From Micropterix aruncella (lineage: Eukaryota; Arthropoda; Insecta; Lepidoptera; Micropterigidae): 64,000 nucleotides of DNA. The translations under genes were made by a program, and so were the position numbers. Below are positions 1 through 11,700 of this stretch, piece after piece (positions within the stretch are counted from its first letter, which is position 1; every line of letters begins with the position of its first letter). The stretch is taken from contig OX155960.1 of the NCBI GenBank assembly GCA_944548615.1, positions 9,358,799 through 9,422,798 on the forward strand, in the 5' to 3' direction. Below the pieces are notes generated by a model that saw only the letters and a list, made by a program, of their open reading frames with translations, did not search any database and was not told where the DNA came from.

Positions 1-620
1 AGATTGCTGTAAGTGTAGCAACTTAATTTTTTTTTAAAGAAAACCTTAAAGTCGTTTTCACAAAACCATATTGTTCAGTTTTGCGCCGGCGATAAAAAAA
101 ATACTTGACGGTTCAAAAAAAAAAAATAAGTTAATTAAGTTCTCTTCTATATGAACTAAAAGAAAATGAGAAAAAAATACTAGTTAAAGGCAAATTTTTG
201 GGGCAACGATCGATTTTATTTCTTCAAATTCTTAATACGTACATTCTTAATACGCTCTTAAGAAAGCAATTATTAATGATGGTATTGATTTATCATTGTA
301 ATCGCAATATATAATATATTATAAATAATATTTCTTCAAGAATATCTTTAAATAATATGTATGTCTATATTATGGAACGTGTATTTACATAAAATTTTTT
401 TACTTATTATGACTCCTTTCTTCCCAGTTCCCACCTGTCCCTATGAGTGTTAGTTAATTCTTCAAAAAATATATATTGTTTCGTTTAAATTATGAATGTT
501 TAAGTGGAAACATGTAATTAGCTTTATTTTTTTTAACTTAATAATTCTGTAACAAATTTATTGTAACAGCTGTTTCCCTAAAAATAATAAAATAAAATAA
601 AAATAAAATAAAAAATAGAG
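1..620. other. AT-rich stretch, nothing recognised
   Basis: Very AT-rich sequence with several homopolymer T and A runs and a short AAAAT-type tandem near 585-615. No coding stretch, RNA gene or repeat with an identifiable partner in this window was seen. Confidence 0.6.
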
Positions 621-1028
621 TGTTATTACTGCAAGGGCTTTTTTTTTTGTGGGTGAATCAGTACAACGTGGTAAGTAACTTTACATAATTTTTTTTGGAA
701 AAAACCAAAAATATTTTTTGTTTTTTTTTTTTAATTTAAAATTTTTGAGGAAGTTGACTGTTAAATAAAGGTTTGAGGTGTTTGAGCGCGCTGCGCCATC
801 TAGCGGTAGGTAATAAGTCGTAAATAAACAATATCAGCGACATTTTACCAACCGCTAGATAGAGCATCTTGATCACGGCTTTTCATACTATTTAATCATA
901 AAATTTTAAAAATCTAATTAAAAAAAAAAAAAAAATTTTTTTAGATTTTTTATTTTTTTATAAATTAAAACTTGCTTACTTTGTTTTACTGATTCACCCA
1001 CAGAAAAAAAGCCCGTGCAGTAATAACA
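621..1028. mobile_element. MITE family A, complete copy
   Basis: The left end (TGTTATTACTGCA at 621) and the right end (read in reverse from 1028) are inverted copies over about 55 bp, both running through GGGCTTTTTTT and GTGGGTGAATCAGTA. The 408-bp interior has no coding capacity and contains a second inverted pair around CATCTAGCGGTAGG, so the whole unit can fold on itself. This is typical of a non-autonomous DNA transposon. A truncated relative lies at 34950-35181. No convincing target-site duplication was seen. Confidence 0.75.
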
Positions 1029-1099
1029 TCCCGTATATTTTTTTAAATTGACTTATTGAATAAGTTAATAGTAAAAACACATTTTTGAAAACAAGCTTT

Positions 1100-1500
1100 T
1101 AGTAAAATGCTCTTTCCCGAGCCAACTCTCGGTACAGCAGCCATGTCATAGTATAACGGGCTGTCCTAATTGCGTATACAAAATTTCGTTTCTGTGCTGT
1201 CGACCGTTGAGGAGGCCCCTCATCGAAAGCCAACCCCGCGTGCAGCAAACCTGATTGGTGAAACTTTAAACAGACTATCATAATTGAATGCGTATACAAA
1301 ATTTTCTTTTCTGTGCTATCGACCGTTGAGGAATCCCCTCGTTGGAAGTCAAACCTGGGTGCAGCAGCCCTTTCGCGGTGATCATAATTGAATGCACATA
1401 AAAAAATTCGTGTCTGTGCTGTTGAGTCCCTTCGTCGGGAGCCAATCCTGGGTATAGAATCAGATCATGCTCACAATAAAAATGCAATGTCATCGGAATT
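1100..1500 (-). repeat. Degenerate tandem array, ~118-bp unit type
   Basis: About three diverged units share GTGCTGTYGACCGTTGAGG, a GAGCCAA...GGGTGCAGCAGCC block and CATAATTGAATGCGTATACAAAATTTTC. The same units appear inverted and better preserved at 28770-29010, where the period measures 118 bp. Sequence downstream (around 1685-1740) also matches 29150-29215 inverted, so the array is part of a larger dispersed element. Confidence 0.7.
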
Positions 1501-1845
1501 GAACCAACATGTAAAATTTCTAATTCATAGGATAAGAAGAAGTGGTTCTAATTCTACTTGCAAGATTTGACCTAAACAAATATAGTGACAAACATTGCAA
1601 GGTAAATAAAAGCTTGTAAAAATAAATACCTTAGTTTATTTTTATGTTACAGGCAAAATAAAGCTCGATATTACTGGCGCAAACAGATACCGTCATTTCT
1701 GCAGTGGTTGAAACATTTGCAATTCAATATCTCAAAAATAGTTTTTTTTACTATTAATAGAAATATTTTTTGCTTTCAAATGGTAATCAAACTGATTTAA
1801 AAGATTCATGATCAGATTCCAATTTAAGTTTATAAAAACTTGTAC

Positions 1846-2066
1846 TTCAGAACGGTAGGTCAGAGCAGTAGGTCAGAGCGGAATGTGAAATGAACGGTTG
1901 TCAATTTTCCGCATTAAAACTACCCACCGCTACTTATTCGGGAGTCTATAAGCTCGACAGAAATTTTTGATTTGGGAAAATCGACGATAATTCATTTCAT
2001 ATCCCGTTCTAACGTATTGCTCTGACTCGTTCGGCTGAACTAACTCCTATTTTAGTTCACGAAGAA
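1846..2066. mobile_element. MITE family B, partial copy
   Basis: Inverted ends: GGTCAGAGCGGAATGTGAAATGAACG on the left pairs with CATTTCATATCCCGTTCTAACG and GCTCTGAC on the right, with matching AAAACTACC and TTTTAGTTC segments. The same sequence forms a cleaner element at 47206-47500. The left end here seems rearranged (GGTCAGAGC occurs twice). Confidence 0.6.
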
Positions 2067-2731
2067 AAGCAATCGAACCTACTACTTATACCTTATAGAG
2101 CTACTTACATATACCTTAGCATTAAATTCTACAATTTACTCCCTACCACTATCAAGCAACTGAAGGACAAACAATTAAAAAAAAACATTAAGGAGATGCT
2201 GATAGGCCACCCTTTCTATAATCTGACCGAATTCGAGGGCCATGACTTTGCAAATATTGTACCAATTTCAATGATAATTATATATGTACTTTTAGTATTT
2301 AAATGTAAGATTTAGCTTTAGTTTGATTATTTAACAATTTACTTACTACTTTGGATATTACTATGTACAGTTTTTAGTACGTATACTTGTTAGGCTTCTA
2401 CTTTGATTATTCAACTTTTACCTGACTATTTTAATTATTGTGTGTATAGTAGGCAGCCATTAGAATTATTGGCTATTTTATTAAATAAGCCTTTAATCTG
2501 TTTTTTAATACGTTTCTACAACGAATAACTTTTAGTAGGTTCCAAAGTTTCTTAGATACTATATATTTTTTTAAACTAATATATGTATGTTAAGTAAAGA
2601 TTAAATTAGTAATGAGACTTACTACTTAAAACACAAATATTTTGACACGTCCAAGAGCGGTTTTTAGCCGCCAATTGGACACGGCGTAAATGTAATTTAA
2701 TGTAATGCACCCAACGAGGAAGTGCAGATTA
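2067..2731. other. AT-rich stretch, nothing recognised
   Basis: No coding remnant found. One short GCGG/CCGC hairpin lies near 2655-2675. Confidence 0.5.
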
Positions 2732-4132
2732 TCCTACTAATATTATAAACGCGAAAGTTTGTAAGAATGTATGGATGTTTGTTACTCTTTCACGCAAAAA
2801 CTACTGAATGGATTTTGATGAAACTTTACAATAATATAGCTTACACATCAGAATAACACATAGGCTATAATTTATAAAAATATAGTGTGAAATATCTAAA
2901 ATATAATGATAACTGTCAAGTAAGTAGGAAAAAATCTAAGAAATTGATATTCGAAATTTAAATTCTAAGCGTCAACATATATTTTGAACATTTTCCCAAC
3001 AATAAATAATAATTAAATAATAAATTTAGAAAATATAGTGCAATTCGGTGGTTAAGTAACCCGACCATGTTGCCACAAGCCTAGGAAATGGAAATATTTT
3101 CCTGAAAGTGTCGAGCTCGCCAAGATGTGTTGCCGACTTGGCGGGTATCGGGCTAAATACCTCCAATCATGATGATGAACAGTACAACCTTACCACGGCC
3201 CCCAGTCCCCAGCAGCCTCACTAGCCCGAGCCACGGCAGCGGTTACCGTAACGGCGGGGCAGGGGGTGCTAAGAATCTCTGGGTACGATCAGGCTGCCAA
3301 ACCAAACTAACCGATCCGGATGGAGAGTGATTGGAGAGGCGTATGCCTAACGGTGGGCGAATGCGCGCTGATGATGAAGAAGAAGAAGAAATCTGCCATC
3401 TGTGAGCTATTCTGGCGTGCGCCGCAAAAACCGTTGGAGTTACACGTATATAATATACAATGGAAATGTTTATCTTAAATAGTCCTACAAAAAAGCCAGC
3501 GACAGCCTATATCTATATTTTATGTGTAAGCCATTATCGCCAAAATAGTGAACCATAAATACAATAAAAAAAATTAAATTATTTCTAACGCACATTTGGT
3601 AGTAATAAATTGATTATTATATCAAAATAAATACTTTTATCACATCTGGTATCTAAAGTAGATAAATTTTGTCTTTTACAGTACATCATTTGGACAAATT
3701 TGGACAAATATTTGAATGGTTATGACGATAACCAACCGAGTGCGCGATATTATGGTGATTTTTAATATATATTTTTTATAATAAAAAAATAATTTAAATC
3801 GTTAGGTCATGTCGTCTGAATTCAATCGTCAATCGTTATGAATTCTTATCAAAGACTTTTCCCTTTTACTGCATATGATTTCCCTTTTACTGCATAAATG
3901 GTTAAAGAGATAAGACACTCACAAATAAGACACTCACAAGAAGACACTCACAAATAACGGTAATATATTCAAATTGGCATGCAAATACATACATACATAT
4001 GCAGTAAAAATATAACCCTTCATTTGGCAGTCAGGAAATAAATCACAGCACTCAGTACTAGCCGAACCACACTCATAATTTCATCACAAGTAAAATTTTT
4101 TACCGCCCAACGAAGTGGGCACGGGTCAGCTA

Positions 4133-4133
<1 letters not shown>
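2732..4133 (+). mobile_element. Non-autonomous Helitron, interrupted copy
   Basis: Starts with TC after an A (2731) and ends with a hairpin (CGCCCAACGAAGTGGGC) followed by CTAG and a T at 4134. This is the A|TC...CTRR|T signature of rolling-circle Helitrons, which insert between A and T without duplicating the target. The 5' part (ACTAATATTATAAACGCG, then CACGCAAAAACTACTGAATG) is of a kind abundant in lepidopteran genomes. A second, uninterrupted copy lies inverted at 47946-48663 and matches through the last ~600 bp. No Rep/helicase coding is present, so it would depend on another element. Confidence 0.8.
3030..3390 (+). mobile_element. GC-rich short retroelement inside the Helitron
   Basis: A ~360-bp block that is clearly more GC-rich than its surroundings and absent from the second Helitron copy. 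It ends in a GATGATGAAGAAGAAG-type trinucleotide tail, as in RTE-mobilised SINE-like elements. Edges are approximate; the class is inferred only from composition and tail. Confidence 0.5.

Positions 4134-4134
<1 letters not shown>

Positions 4135-4163
<29 letters not shown>
4135..4163. repeat. (TA)n microsatellite
   Basis: Pure TA dinucleotide run directly after the Helitron 3' end. Confidence 0.9.
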
Positions 4164-4272
4164 ATGTATATAAGGAAACACCATAATTGGAATTTATGTC
4201 TATTTGATCGGAGGTGCGATACGTACATCTCAAAGCCACAGCATCTGATACAAAATCTGGTCTTTTATATCT

Positions 4273-4561
4273 GAGGACAAATATCCGAATCTAAGGCAAA
4301 TCCCTCTTCAGTTGACGGCTTTGTTTGGGTAAACATACTGCATTGTGCGAGTATGCATTTTCTAAAATTAAAATAATCAACTTAAAATATCGCAATCGAC
4401 TAACTGACGAACAAATGTCATCATGCTTGCGATTAGCACTCAGTAATTACGTACGATCTTATGAAAAGGACATGCAGTGCCACGCTTTAACAATTCAAAA
4501 TTATTTTTTGTTAAGTTTAGAAACTAAATGTTCCGTAAGAACCATAAACTCGCAATTTTGA
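4273..4561 (+). pseudogene. hAT-type transposase C-terminal remnant
   Basis: Translation gives EDKYPNLRQIPLQLTALFG, then after an in-frame TAA (4330-4332) and a one-base shift CEYAFSKIK, KYRNRLTDEQMSSCLRLALSNY and MQC. This pattern (LFG..Y.CE..FS.MK..KS.YR.RLTDE.L..CLR.A.SN) is the C-terminal dimerisation region of hAT transposases and their domesticated ZBED/GTF2IRD2-like relatives. Only the last ~90 codons remain. The stop and frameshift make it non-functional. Confidence 0.75.
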
Positions 4562-4839
4562 ATAAGTATATATTTTTATGTTTTTTGGAGAAGACCTACG
4601 CCTACCTCGACTAAAAAAATGGTGCTTATATTTGCAATATAATCCTAAGACATTTATTTTACTTTTTGACAATCGTCACATTTTTTTTTATTTATTTTTG
4701 ACATAACATTTATTAATTTATACTAAAAAAACTTATTTTTATCGGTATTTTAAAAAAATAATTATGTTCATTATAACCTTCTTCTTTTCTCATTACATTA
4801 TTCATTATATTCAATGTAATAGAATCACTACTTATTGAG

Positions 4840-5932
4840 TTTGTAGCGACGCTACAAACAGTAGAAGGAAGAGTGGAGGGGCGAGGCGTCCGTGCAGCGC
4901 CACGGGCGACAGAAGAATGGCGAGGGAGCACGACGGAGCCCGGCATATACGCTAGTCGTGCTTATAAACAGAGCGAGCGAGACAACGCTATACTGAGGGA
5001 GAGAGACAGAGAGAAGGAGAAAGGAACCTTTCAGACAGGGAGAGGAGGAAAGGAAATTAGCTGGAAGAAAACTCCCATACTGCGGCAAGGTCCTGAAAGT
5101 GAGCATCAACAAATATATACACGCACCGGACGGCGAGCAGGGGGCGACCGCGAGACACGACCGAACAGAGCAGTGGCGAGCGCCACACTGGCGTTCGCGG
5201 CGGCAGACAGCGAGGCGACGGGCCGACGCGACAGAGGAGAGCAAGCGGAGGGGGAGCGAGAAAGCGATGGGCGGTCGAGACGAGGTCGCTGGCCGTGTGA
5301 TATAAATAGAAGCAGCTAATGTAGGTCAACCATTCTACTGAAACAAATTACGCTCGCGTTATCACGTATTATTGTACATTTTTTGTAAAGAGGAAAAATA
5401 TATTTTTACACAACAGTTTATCGCGGTTTTTTCTATCACGTTCTTCGACTCACGATAGAGACGCGAAAAGTTAATTTCTATATATCTTCTCTATATCTTA
5501 CATCTTCTCTATATCTATATATCTTCTCTATAACTTTCTACATATTTTACTCTGTGTTTTTTATCTGGTAAACTAAATGGTGAGACTCGATTTAATTCTA
5601 CAATAATACCTTCTTTATTCTTACGAGTAACCTTTTAAGTTTTGATTATTATTAGAAGAATTTGATCATTAATGAAGAATTCAATCATATCACGGCCAAA
5701 TGTAAATGTAATACAACTGTCTATACAACTATGTATTAGTTTTTAGGACAATAAATTATTTGATTTGAATTGATTTCTGTCGTTCCTACTAATTCTACGT
5801 GAATTCATGGCCATAAATTCCGCAATGTCTCTGTATACTTATACCTGCGCTGCGATACACCCGACAATCGACGACAATCCTGCATCACACATACTTGCAG
5901 TTTCTCAGAGTCGATCGATCGGAGTCTAACAA
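4840..5932. mobile_element. ~1.1-kb insertion with GC-rich start, LTR-like
   Basis: Flanked by TATTGAG at 4833-4839 and 5933-5939, with the uninterrupted LINE copy near 55860-55880 reading TATTGGG at this point, so this is an insertion with a likely 7-bp duplication. It opens with a 17-bp hairpin (TTGTAGCG-A-CGCTACAA, 4841-4857), then ~450 bp of GC-rich sequence with CTTATAAA near 4960 and AATAAA near 5750. A TG near the start and CA near the end suggest a solo LTR, but the edges do not abut the duplication cleanly. Part of it (5460-5780) is shared with 54735-55020, so it may be composite. Confidence 0.45.
5460..5780 (+). repeat. Dispersed LINE 3'-end segment
   Basis: Matches the reverse complement of 54735-55020: CTTCTCTATATC-type repeats, TTTATCTGGTAAACTAAATGG, GTATTAGTTTTTAGGACAA and an ending in AATAAATTATTTGATT. 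The polyadenylation-like motif and simple tail suggest the 3' terminus of a LINE. Confidence 0.6.
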
Positions 5933-5959
5933 TATTGAGGTAGATCGCCAGCAGTAATA

Positions 5960-6166
5960 ATGACTCTATTTTCTTCTTACATCTACCATAATATTATGTA
6001 CGCTCGTAGACACCTAACAGAAGCTCCGGTGAATAGTGATTTTCATCATCACGATACGAGGAATAAATCCAATCTCCACATAAACCGACAGCGACTTAGC
6101 AAAGTGCGATACAGTTTATCTCACCGAAATTTGTCCTTCTATAATAAAATTCCAGAGCAAATATAA
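5960..6166 (+). pseudogene. LINE reverse-transcriptase C-terminus, frameshifted
   Basis: 68 codons beginning MTLFSSYIYHNIMYARRHL and containing HHHDTRNKSNLHI and RLSKVRY, followed by LSFYNKIPE. This is the pattern at the end of CR1/jockey-type LINE proteins (Y.NI.Y.R..., H.TR.K..L, FYNKIP). The minus-strand copy at 55533-55868 reads on for another 43 residues. Here an extra base just after the KIPE codons (around 6160) shifts the frame and ends it. Confidence 0.7.
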
Positions 6167-6385
6167 AAGCCTTGGAGAGGACCAATTTAAAAAGATAATT
6201 ATACATAATTTGGTAAGAAACCCAATTTATGGTATTAGGGAGTTTGAAAATTCTGAGTTTATTTTCCATGTTGATGAATAAGGAAATGCGTAAAGTTTTA
6301 AGCATAATGGTATTACGATAGCTGACATTCTAATTTTCATATAATTTATTATACATCTATTTATTTAAAAAAAATACGAAGGCAT

Positions 6386-6605
6386 TTTATTTATTTATTT
6401 ATTTATTTATTTAATTAATTTAACAATTTATTTACAGTACATATCACTAATAATCATATCAATAAAAAAATATATAATTAAAATTAAAATTAAAACTGAA
6501 CACGGCCGATATGAGCATTAGCATTTAAGTACTGCTGCTGCCCAACTAAGTGTTAGGACTTGTTCCAGGGCAGCTAGCTCTCTAGTTTTTAGATAACATA
6601 TATTC
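6386..6605 (-). mobile_element. 5'-truncated LINE 3' end nested in LINE copy 1
   Basis: A 220-bp insertion absent from the matching LINE at ~55430, flanked by GGCAT at 6381-6385 and 6606-6610. Read on the minus strand it ends in an (AAAT)n tail, as expected of target-primed reverse transcription. The non-tail part has no partner in this window. Confidence 0.75.
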
Positions 6606-7478
6606 GGCATATTGCTGGATTGACAATAAAATATATATTTTTTGATTATTCTGCATGGAATTTGCATTTCTATTTTAATATATTGTTCTCCCTGACTCTT
6701 AAATCACATTAGTATATTTTGATTATTTGTACGTAGGTAATATTGAATATGATATTACAGCCATGAGAACTATCACGATAGTTATGTTTTTAATAATTAA
6801 ATTTTTAGCATTTAATTTTGTGACGCATCCAAGTTTAGGAATGCCTATCTACTGGAGTTGTTGCTTGTATTGTATTGTATTGTTCAAGTTTAAGCACGCC
6901 TGCTCTACAGTATACATCGTGGAATTTAAATTCCGCACAAAACTTTAAGGGGTAATTCTACCCGTTGAATAGATCACAAATAAATATTTTTTTATGAGTT
7001 AAAAAAAAATAATTTAGAAAAGCAAATAAAATAATAAAGTATCGATGTGCCATACTTTCTTATTTTGTTTGTTTCTTTAATTGTTTGTTTATCTTGTGAG
7101 GGACCACCCCTCACAAGACTACAATTTCTTCGCTGTGAGGTGGTGGTATCAACTTGCGAGTTAACTCCGTATTTAAAGGCGGTTTTGATGAAGCAGAAGG
7201 TTTTTATTGATTGAATCGATTGAATATTGCCAGTTATAACGCTTGCCGAATTACGAGTGCCCGGATTACTTTATCGACACGCGAGGGTTGCGAGACGGAG
7301 GTTATGTAGGAAAGATGAGGATTGTATATGTGCTCCTAGTATCTTGTACTGGGCACGTTTCGAGTCTGTGGGATTACAGACTGATGCTCGAGACTTAGTG
7401 AGGATAAGGAAAGGAAACCAAGGAGCCGGGATCCGTTGAGCGACCTCGTAGAGGTGTTACCGGATATGCCGTCGCAAC

Positions 7479-7483
7479 CTTGG
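7479..7483. repeat. BEL target-site duplication, left
   Basis: CTTGG, identical to 15840-15844. The related LTR at 53371-54581 has CTTGA once at the same place (near 53724), which shows the pre-insertion state. Confidence 0.9.
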
Positions 7484-8699
7484 TGTGGAGGCTTTCCAAG
7501 TTGTGGGGCTTTCCCACGTGTGGCCTACAAACAGACTCAACCCTCCGGGTTGTAAGGCCAAAGGTGACGTCGGACGGCGTTGGCGAAATTCTCTTCTTTA
7601 ACGTCGCTCGGGTCGTGTCTAATCCGCTGTAGGTAGTATTTCCGGGACTTGCACTCGAGGTTTGTATTGTTAATAAAAAATAATAATTTTGATGTTTTAA
7701 AAGCTTCTAAGCCATTAAAGATTTTTATTTACTTTAAAAATGAAGTCTATTACACTAGTTACGAATTTACAAAGCACGCTCGAAAATGGCCTGTCGCAAG
7801 GCACGCTAATAATGATCTCCAAGACACGCTCGAAAAATGATCTGCCCCGATATCGGCGGGTGACAGACCTTATATAGGTATGACCGCTGCGGCCGGCCCA
7901 GTGGTGGGGCGGGTTGCACCCCGCCCCGCCCGCGGCTGTCGACCGCCGCGTTGTTATATGTCGTTTCCGTAAAGCTAATATATTATAATATTGCCTACTA
8001 TTTTACTAAGTTAAGAGTGTACATACGACCTTAAACTCTAACTTATATTAACTTATGATTATTATATACATTTTAATAATCATATATTATTGCTATGTCC
8101 TATTTTAGGTTGAATTTACATATTTTCACCAGTTATTGGCCGATTTGGCTCGGACTTAGTCTAAAAATTAAATTAAATTATTCTAAACATTTAGACATTT
8201 TCATGGCAGCAATTTTGTGGATTTTTTGTGATCCAATATTTAAGCTGGCGCTTTCAGAATATGAGTCATTCCTTTGTACCTACCTGGCTGGCGGGGTGGG
8301 TCGATTTTACAATCGGCGGCGGGTTGCCTAATCCTTTTTGCCGGCGGTGTATTTAGGGTGGGTTTTTATTACCCTTTTTAAATGCACGTGCTGGGATATT
8401 TCCGACGTTTCCTTTGTTTGCGAGCGAGGTTTGTTTTCGGGTTGACGTGTAATTTCGAAATTTTTGGCGTTTCGCTTGTAAATATTCCACTTTTAGTTTA
8501 AAAACCATTAGCCCCCGCTTTTAGTGGAGCTAATCCGGGTGTACCGATATTGTGTGCTAAGTGCACTTACTGCCATAAATAATATTTGTTGGTTGGGGAT
8601 TTTTGATGCGCTCGGAATTTTAGGCATGACGACACAATATTTGTTGTGATGTTTATCATCATCATGCCTGCCCGATATTTCATCTTTCTTCCCGCAACA
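7484..8699 (-). repeat. BEL/Pao 3' LTR
   Basis: 1216 bp, TG...CA on the plus strand as written, matching 14624-15839 with only two differences (7827 C versus 14967 T; 8460 A versus 15600 T). Because the coding strand is minus, this is the 3' LTR. The two small open frames inside (7649 and 8095) occur identically in both LTRs and are not genes. Confidence 0.95.
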
Positions 8700-8711
8700 T
8701 CCCCCTCTCCG
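8700..8711 (-). promoter_or_regulatory. BEL polypurine tract
   Basis: On the minus strand GGAGAGGGGGA abuts the inner edge of the 3' LTR, where a polypurine tract primes plus-strand DNA synthesis. Confidence 0.8.
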
Positions 8712-8729
8712 TGAGACAAGTGTTTCTCC

Positions 8730-11700
8730 TCACTCCTCTTCTTCGGGAGGTGAAATTGTTGTTCTCACTTCCTCTTGGTGGGGAGAATAGATTACTGCCA
8801 CTTTATGTACTGGTCTTTTGTACGACTTTCCGCGACAGCAGATCGTTACTGAACGTACTTGCTTATCGGGAGCGGTATGTACTTGCTCTATTCGCCCTCG
8901 GAGCCAAGTATTTCTGGGTAGGTCCGCGTCCACAAGGATGACTATGTCTCCTATCTGGACGGGTTTTACCGCGTCGTGCCATTTTGGTCTCGTCGCCAGC
9001 GTCGGGAGATATTCGCGTACGAATCTCGACCAAAAATAGTTTGCCATTACTTGGGCTTTTTGCCACTGTTTTTTGAGGCAAAGATTGTCGTTGTCAATTA
9101 CGCCTATGTTGAGTCGACCTGATGACGAACCAATCAAGAAGTGATTTGGCGTAAGACTTTCGCCGTCTTGGCTGTCGAGTGAAACATGGGTTAACGGGCG
9201 AGAATTTACCGAATGTTCAGCCTCTGCCATTAACGTTAATAATGTCTCGTCGCGAGGAGCTTTTTCCTTTAAAGTGATGGAGAGAGCTTTTTTTATGGAT
9301 TGAATCAATCTCTCATAAAAACCTCCCATATGGGGGGCTGTCGGGGTGTTGAATCTCCATTCTATTTCCTTCATAGCGCATTGTGAACTTACGTCATCAA
9401 AATTGACATCTTGCAGTGCCCGTTTCAACTCGTTATTGCTCCCGTGAAAGTTCGTTCCGTTATCAGAAAATATTACGGACGGTGTCCCTCTGCGTGCGCA
9501 TAGTCGCTTTATTGCCATCATTGTGCTGTCCGTAGATAGTGAATGGACGATTTCTATGTGGACGGCTCGACTACTCATACAACAGAAAAGCATACCGTAC
9601 CGTTTTTCCCGGTGTCTTCCAACGGTGACTTCTATCGGCCCGAATATGTCGGCTCCGATATTGGTGAACGGTCGTATGCGATGAGCCAATCTGATGTCCG
9701 GTAAGACCGCCATTTTGGGTGGAATTGGCTTCGCTCTGTCAATCTGACATTTTCGGCAGTCGCGAGTGATTTTTCGAATCGCTCCCCGGAGTCGCAATAC
9801 CCAATAACGCTGTCGTAGTTCATTACAAACCCATTCACGGCCTTTGTGACCGGCTTGCTCGTGCTGCCATTTCATCAACAACTGGGTGTAATGACTACAC
9901 GCGTCCAGTATTGCGGGTTGTTTTACCTCGGGGGCGACGCCGGCTAAATTTTGTATGCGACCGCCTACTCGCAGGATCCTATTCGTATCCAGGTACGCAT
10001 TTAGGTTTTTTATCCTGCTGTTTTTAGGTAATTCTTTATTAATTTTTAATAATGAAATTTCCTCGCTGAAATCTTGTTGCTGCGAAACCCGAATCAGGTA
10101 GAGGTCCGCGCAAGCAAGTTCTTGTGGGGTTAAATGTTTTGTTTTTTCGCCGCTGCGTTTGCAGCGTTGTACGAATCGAAATATCCATGCTACTGTACGA
10201 CGTAACCGTTCTAGGCGTGAGAATCGTTTTGTCTCGATTAGTGAAATAGTTTTTATCGAGGTCATTACGTTTACCGGTCGACGTTCTTCGTCCTGACCGT
10301 ATTCTGACGATGGAGATTCATCGTCCGCGGGCCAGTGGTCGCTATTTTCCAGTAGGAATTCCGGTCCGTTTATCCATTTTTTTATTTGGTCTTCACCCAT
10401 TTTAGTCGCCGTGTCCCTAGTGGCGTTATCCGCGGGATTCAATTTCGTGGGTACCCAACGCCATTGGCGTGGTGTGGTAACCTGGTCAATTTCGCCAAGT
10501 CGGTGAGCTACAAACACGTTAAATTCACGTGGGTCACGTCTTATCCACGATAGTACGGTCTTGCTATCTGACCATAACGTTGTGGAGGAAAATTCCCAGG
10601 TGTGCTGCGATTTTATCAGCTCAGCTAATTTGCTGGCCATTGTAGCGGCTTGCAGCTCTAGTCGCGGTAGCGACATGGGTTTCAGCGGTGCTACTTTGTT
10701 TTTGCCGGCTATAAAGGCCGTGCTCGCGGTGCCGTTTTCATTTTCGTAACGTAAATACGCTACCGCGGCATATGCTCGTTCGCTCGCGTCCGCAAAAACA
10801 TGCAATTGTACGTCACGGGCCAGTTTTCCTGTGTGCTGGTAGCTACGGTTTAAAGTTACGAATTTTATTTTTCGCAACTCGGCCAACCAGACTTGCCACT
10901 TTTGACTGGCACCGTCGCTAATAATCTCGTCCCAGTCCGTCTTATCCAACCATATGGTTTGGAGTAAGATTTTCGCCTTTACTGTTAGTGGGCCCAAAAT
11001 CCCGAGCGGATCGAAGGTGCTCATTATCACCGATAACGTTTGTCGCTTCGTCGGGGTTTTGCGACCACTCAGTAAGTCGGGATTAATTTTCTTGAGGTCC
11101 GTGTCGAATGAAAAGGTGTCGCGATGAGGTTCCCATATAAGTCCGAGAATCCTCTCACTCGCCTCGTCGGTACCGGCCAATTTTATTTTTGTTTGTGAAC
11201 GTATATTATGTGGTACCAGCTGCTCTAATATTTTTGGATCGTTACTCGTCCAGTTTACGATGTTAAAGCCACCTTCCTGGTGAATTTTCGTAACGGTCGC
11301 GATCATTTTTTGGGCGGTTTCTACAGTATCCGTTGAATCTAGATAATCGTCCATATAGTGTTTGTTCACTATGGCGTCGACCGCTTCGGGATATTTTTTC
11401 CTGAATCTCTCCGCGTTTGTATTTTTTACAAAGAGTGCGGAGCACGGAGATGAGGTAGACCCGAAAAGGACTACATCCATGGAGTACTCGGATGGTTCCT
11501 CTTCTTGTTTTAGGTCGCGCCATAGGAAACGTTGACTTTGGGTGTCTTTTTTTGATAAATGAATTTGTAAAAACATCTCCTTTATGTCGCCCGCGAATCC
11601 GTAACGTCCTTGTCGGAATTTGAATAGGATTCCAATCAGAGAATTCAATAAATCGGGTCCTGATAATAGCTGGTCGTTTAGGCTTGTTCCCCCGGCTTTC

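Larger units (their letters stand above)
4630..6885 (+). mobile_element. LINE family L, 3' end, copy 1 (interrupted)
   Basis: Aligns, with insertions, to the reverse complement of roughly 55140-56060. Segments 4630-4839, 5940-6385 and 6611-6885 are the shared parts. They include the C-terminal coding piece at 5960-6166, an AT-rich 3' UTR and an ATTGT-type short tandem near the end. Insertions sit at 4840-5932 and 6386-6605. Coding resembles the end of CR1/jockey-type reverse transcriptases. Confidence 0.65.

Noticed and set aside
1100..1500. CRISPR-like array
   Set aside because: Units are ~118 bp, diverged and directly tandem without spacers, in eukaryotic DNA.
4852..5329. Several overlapping open frames of 68-148 codons on both strands
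   Set aside because: They arise from GC-rich, stop-poor composition; no domain, and both strands are equally open. The block is better explained as part of an insertion.
7649..8331. Two small open frames also found at 14789 and 15235
   Set aside because: They lie inside the BEL LTRs and are identical simply because the LTRs are.
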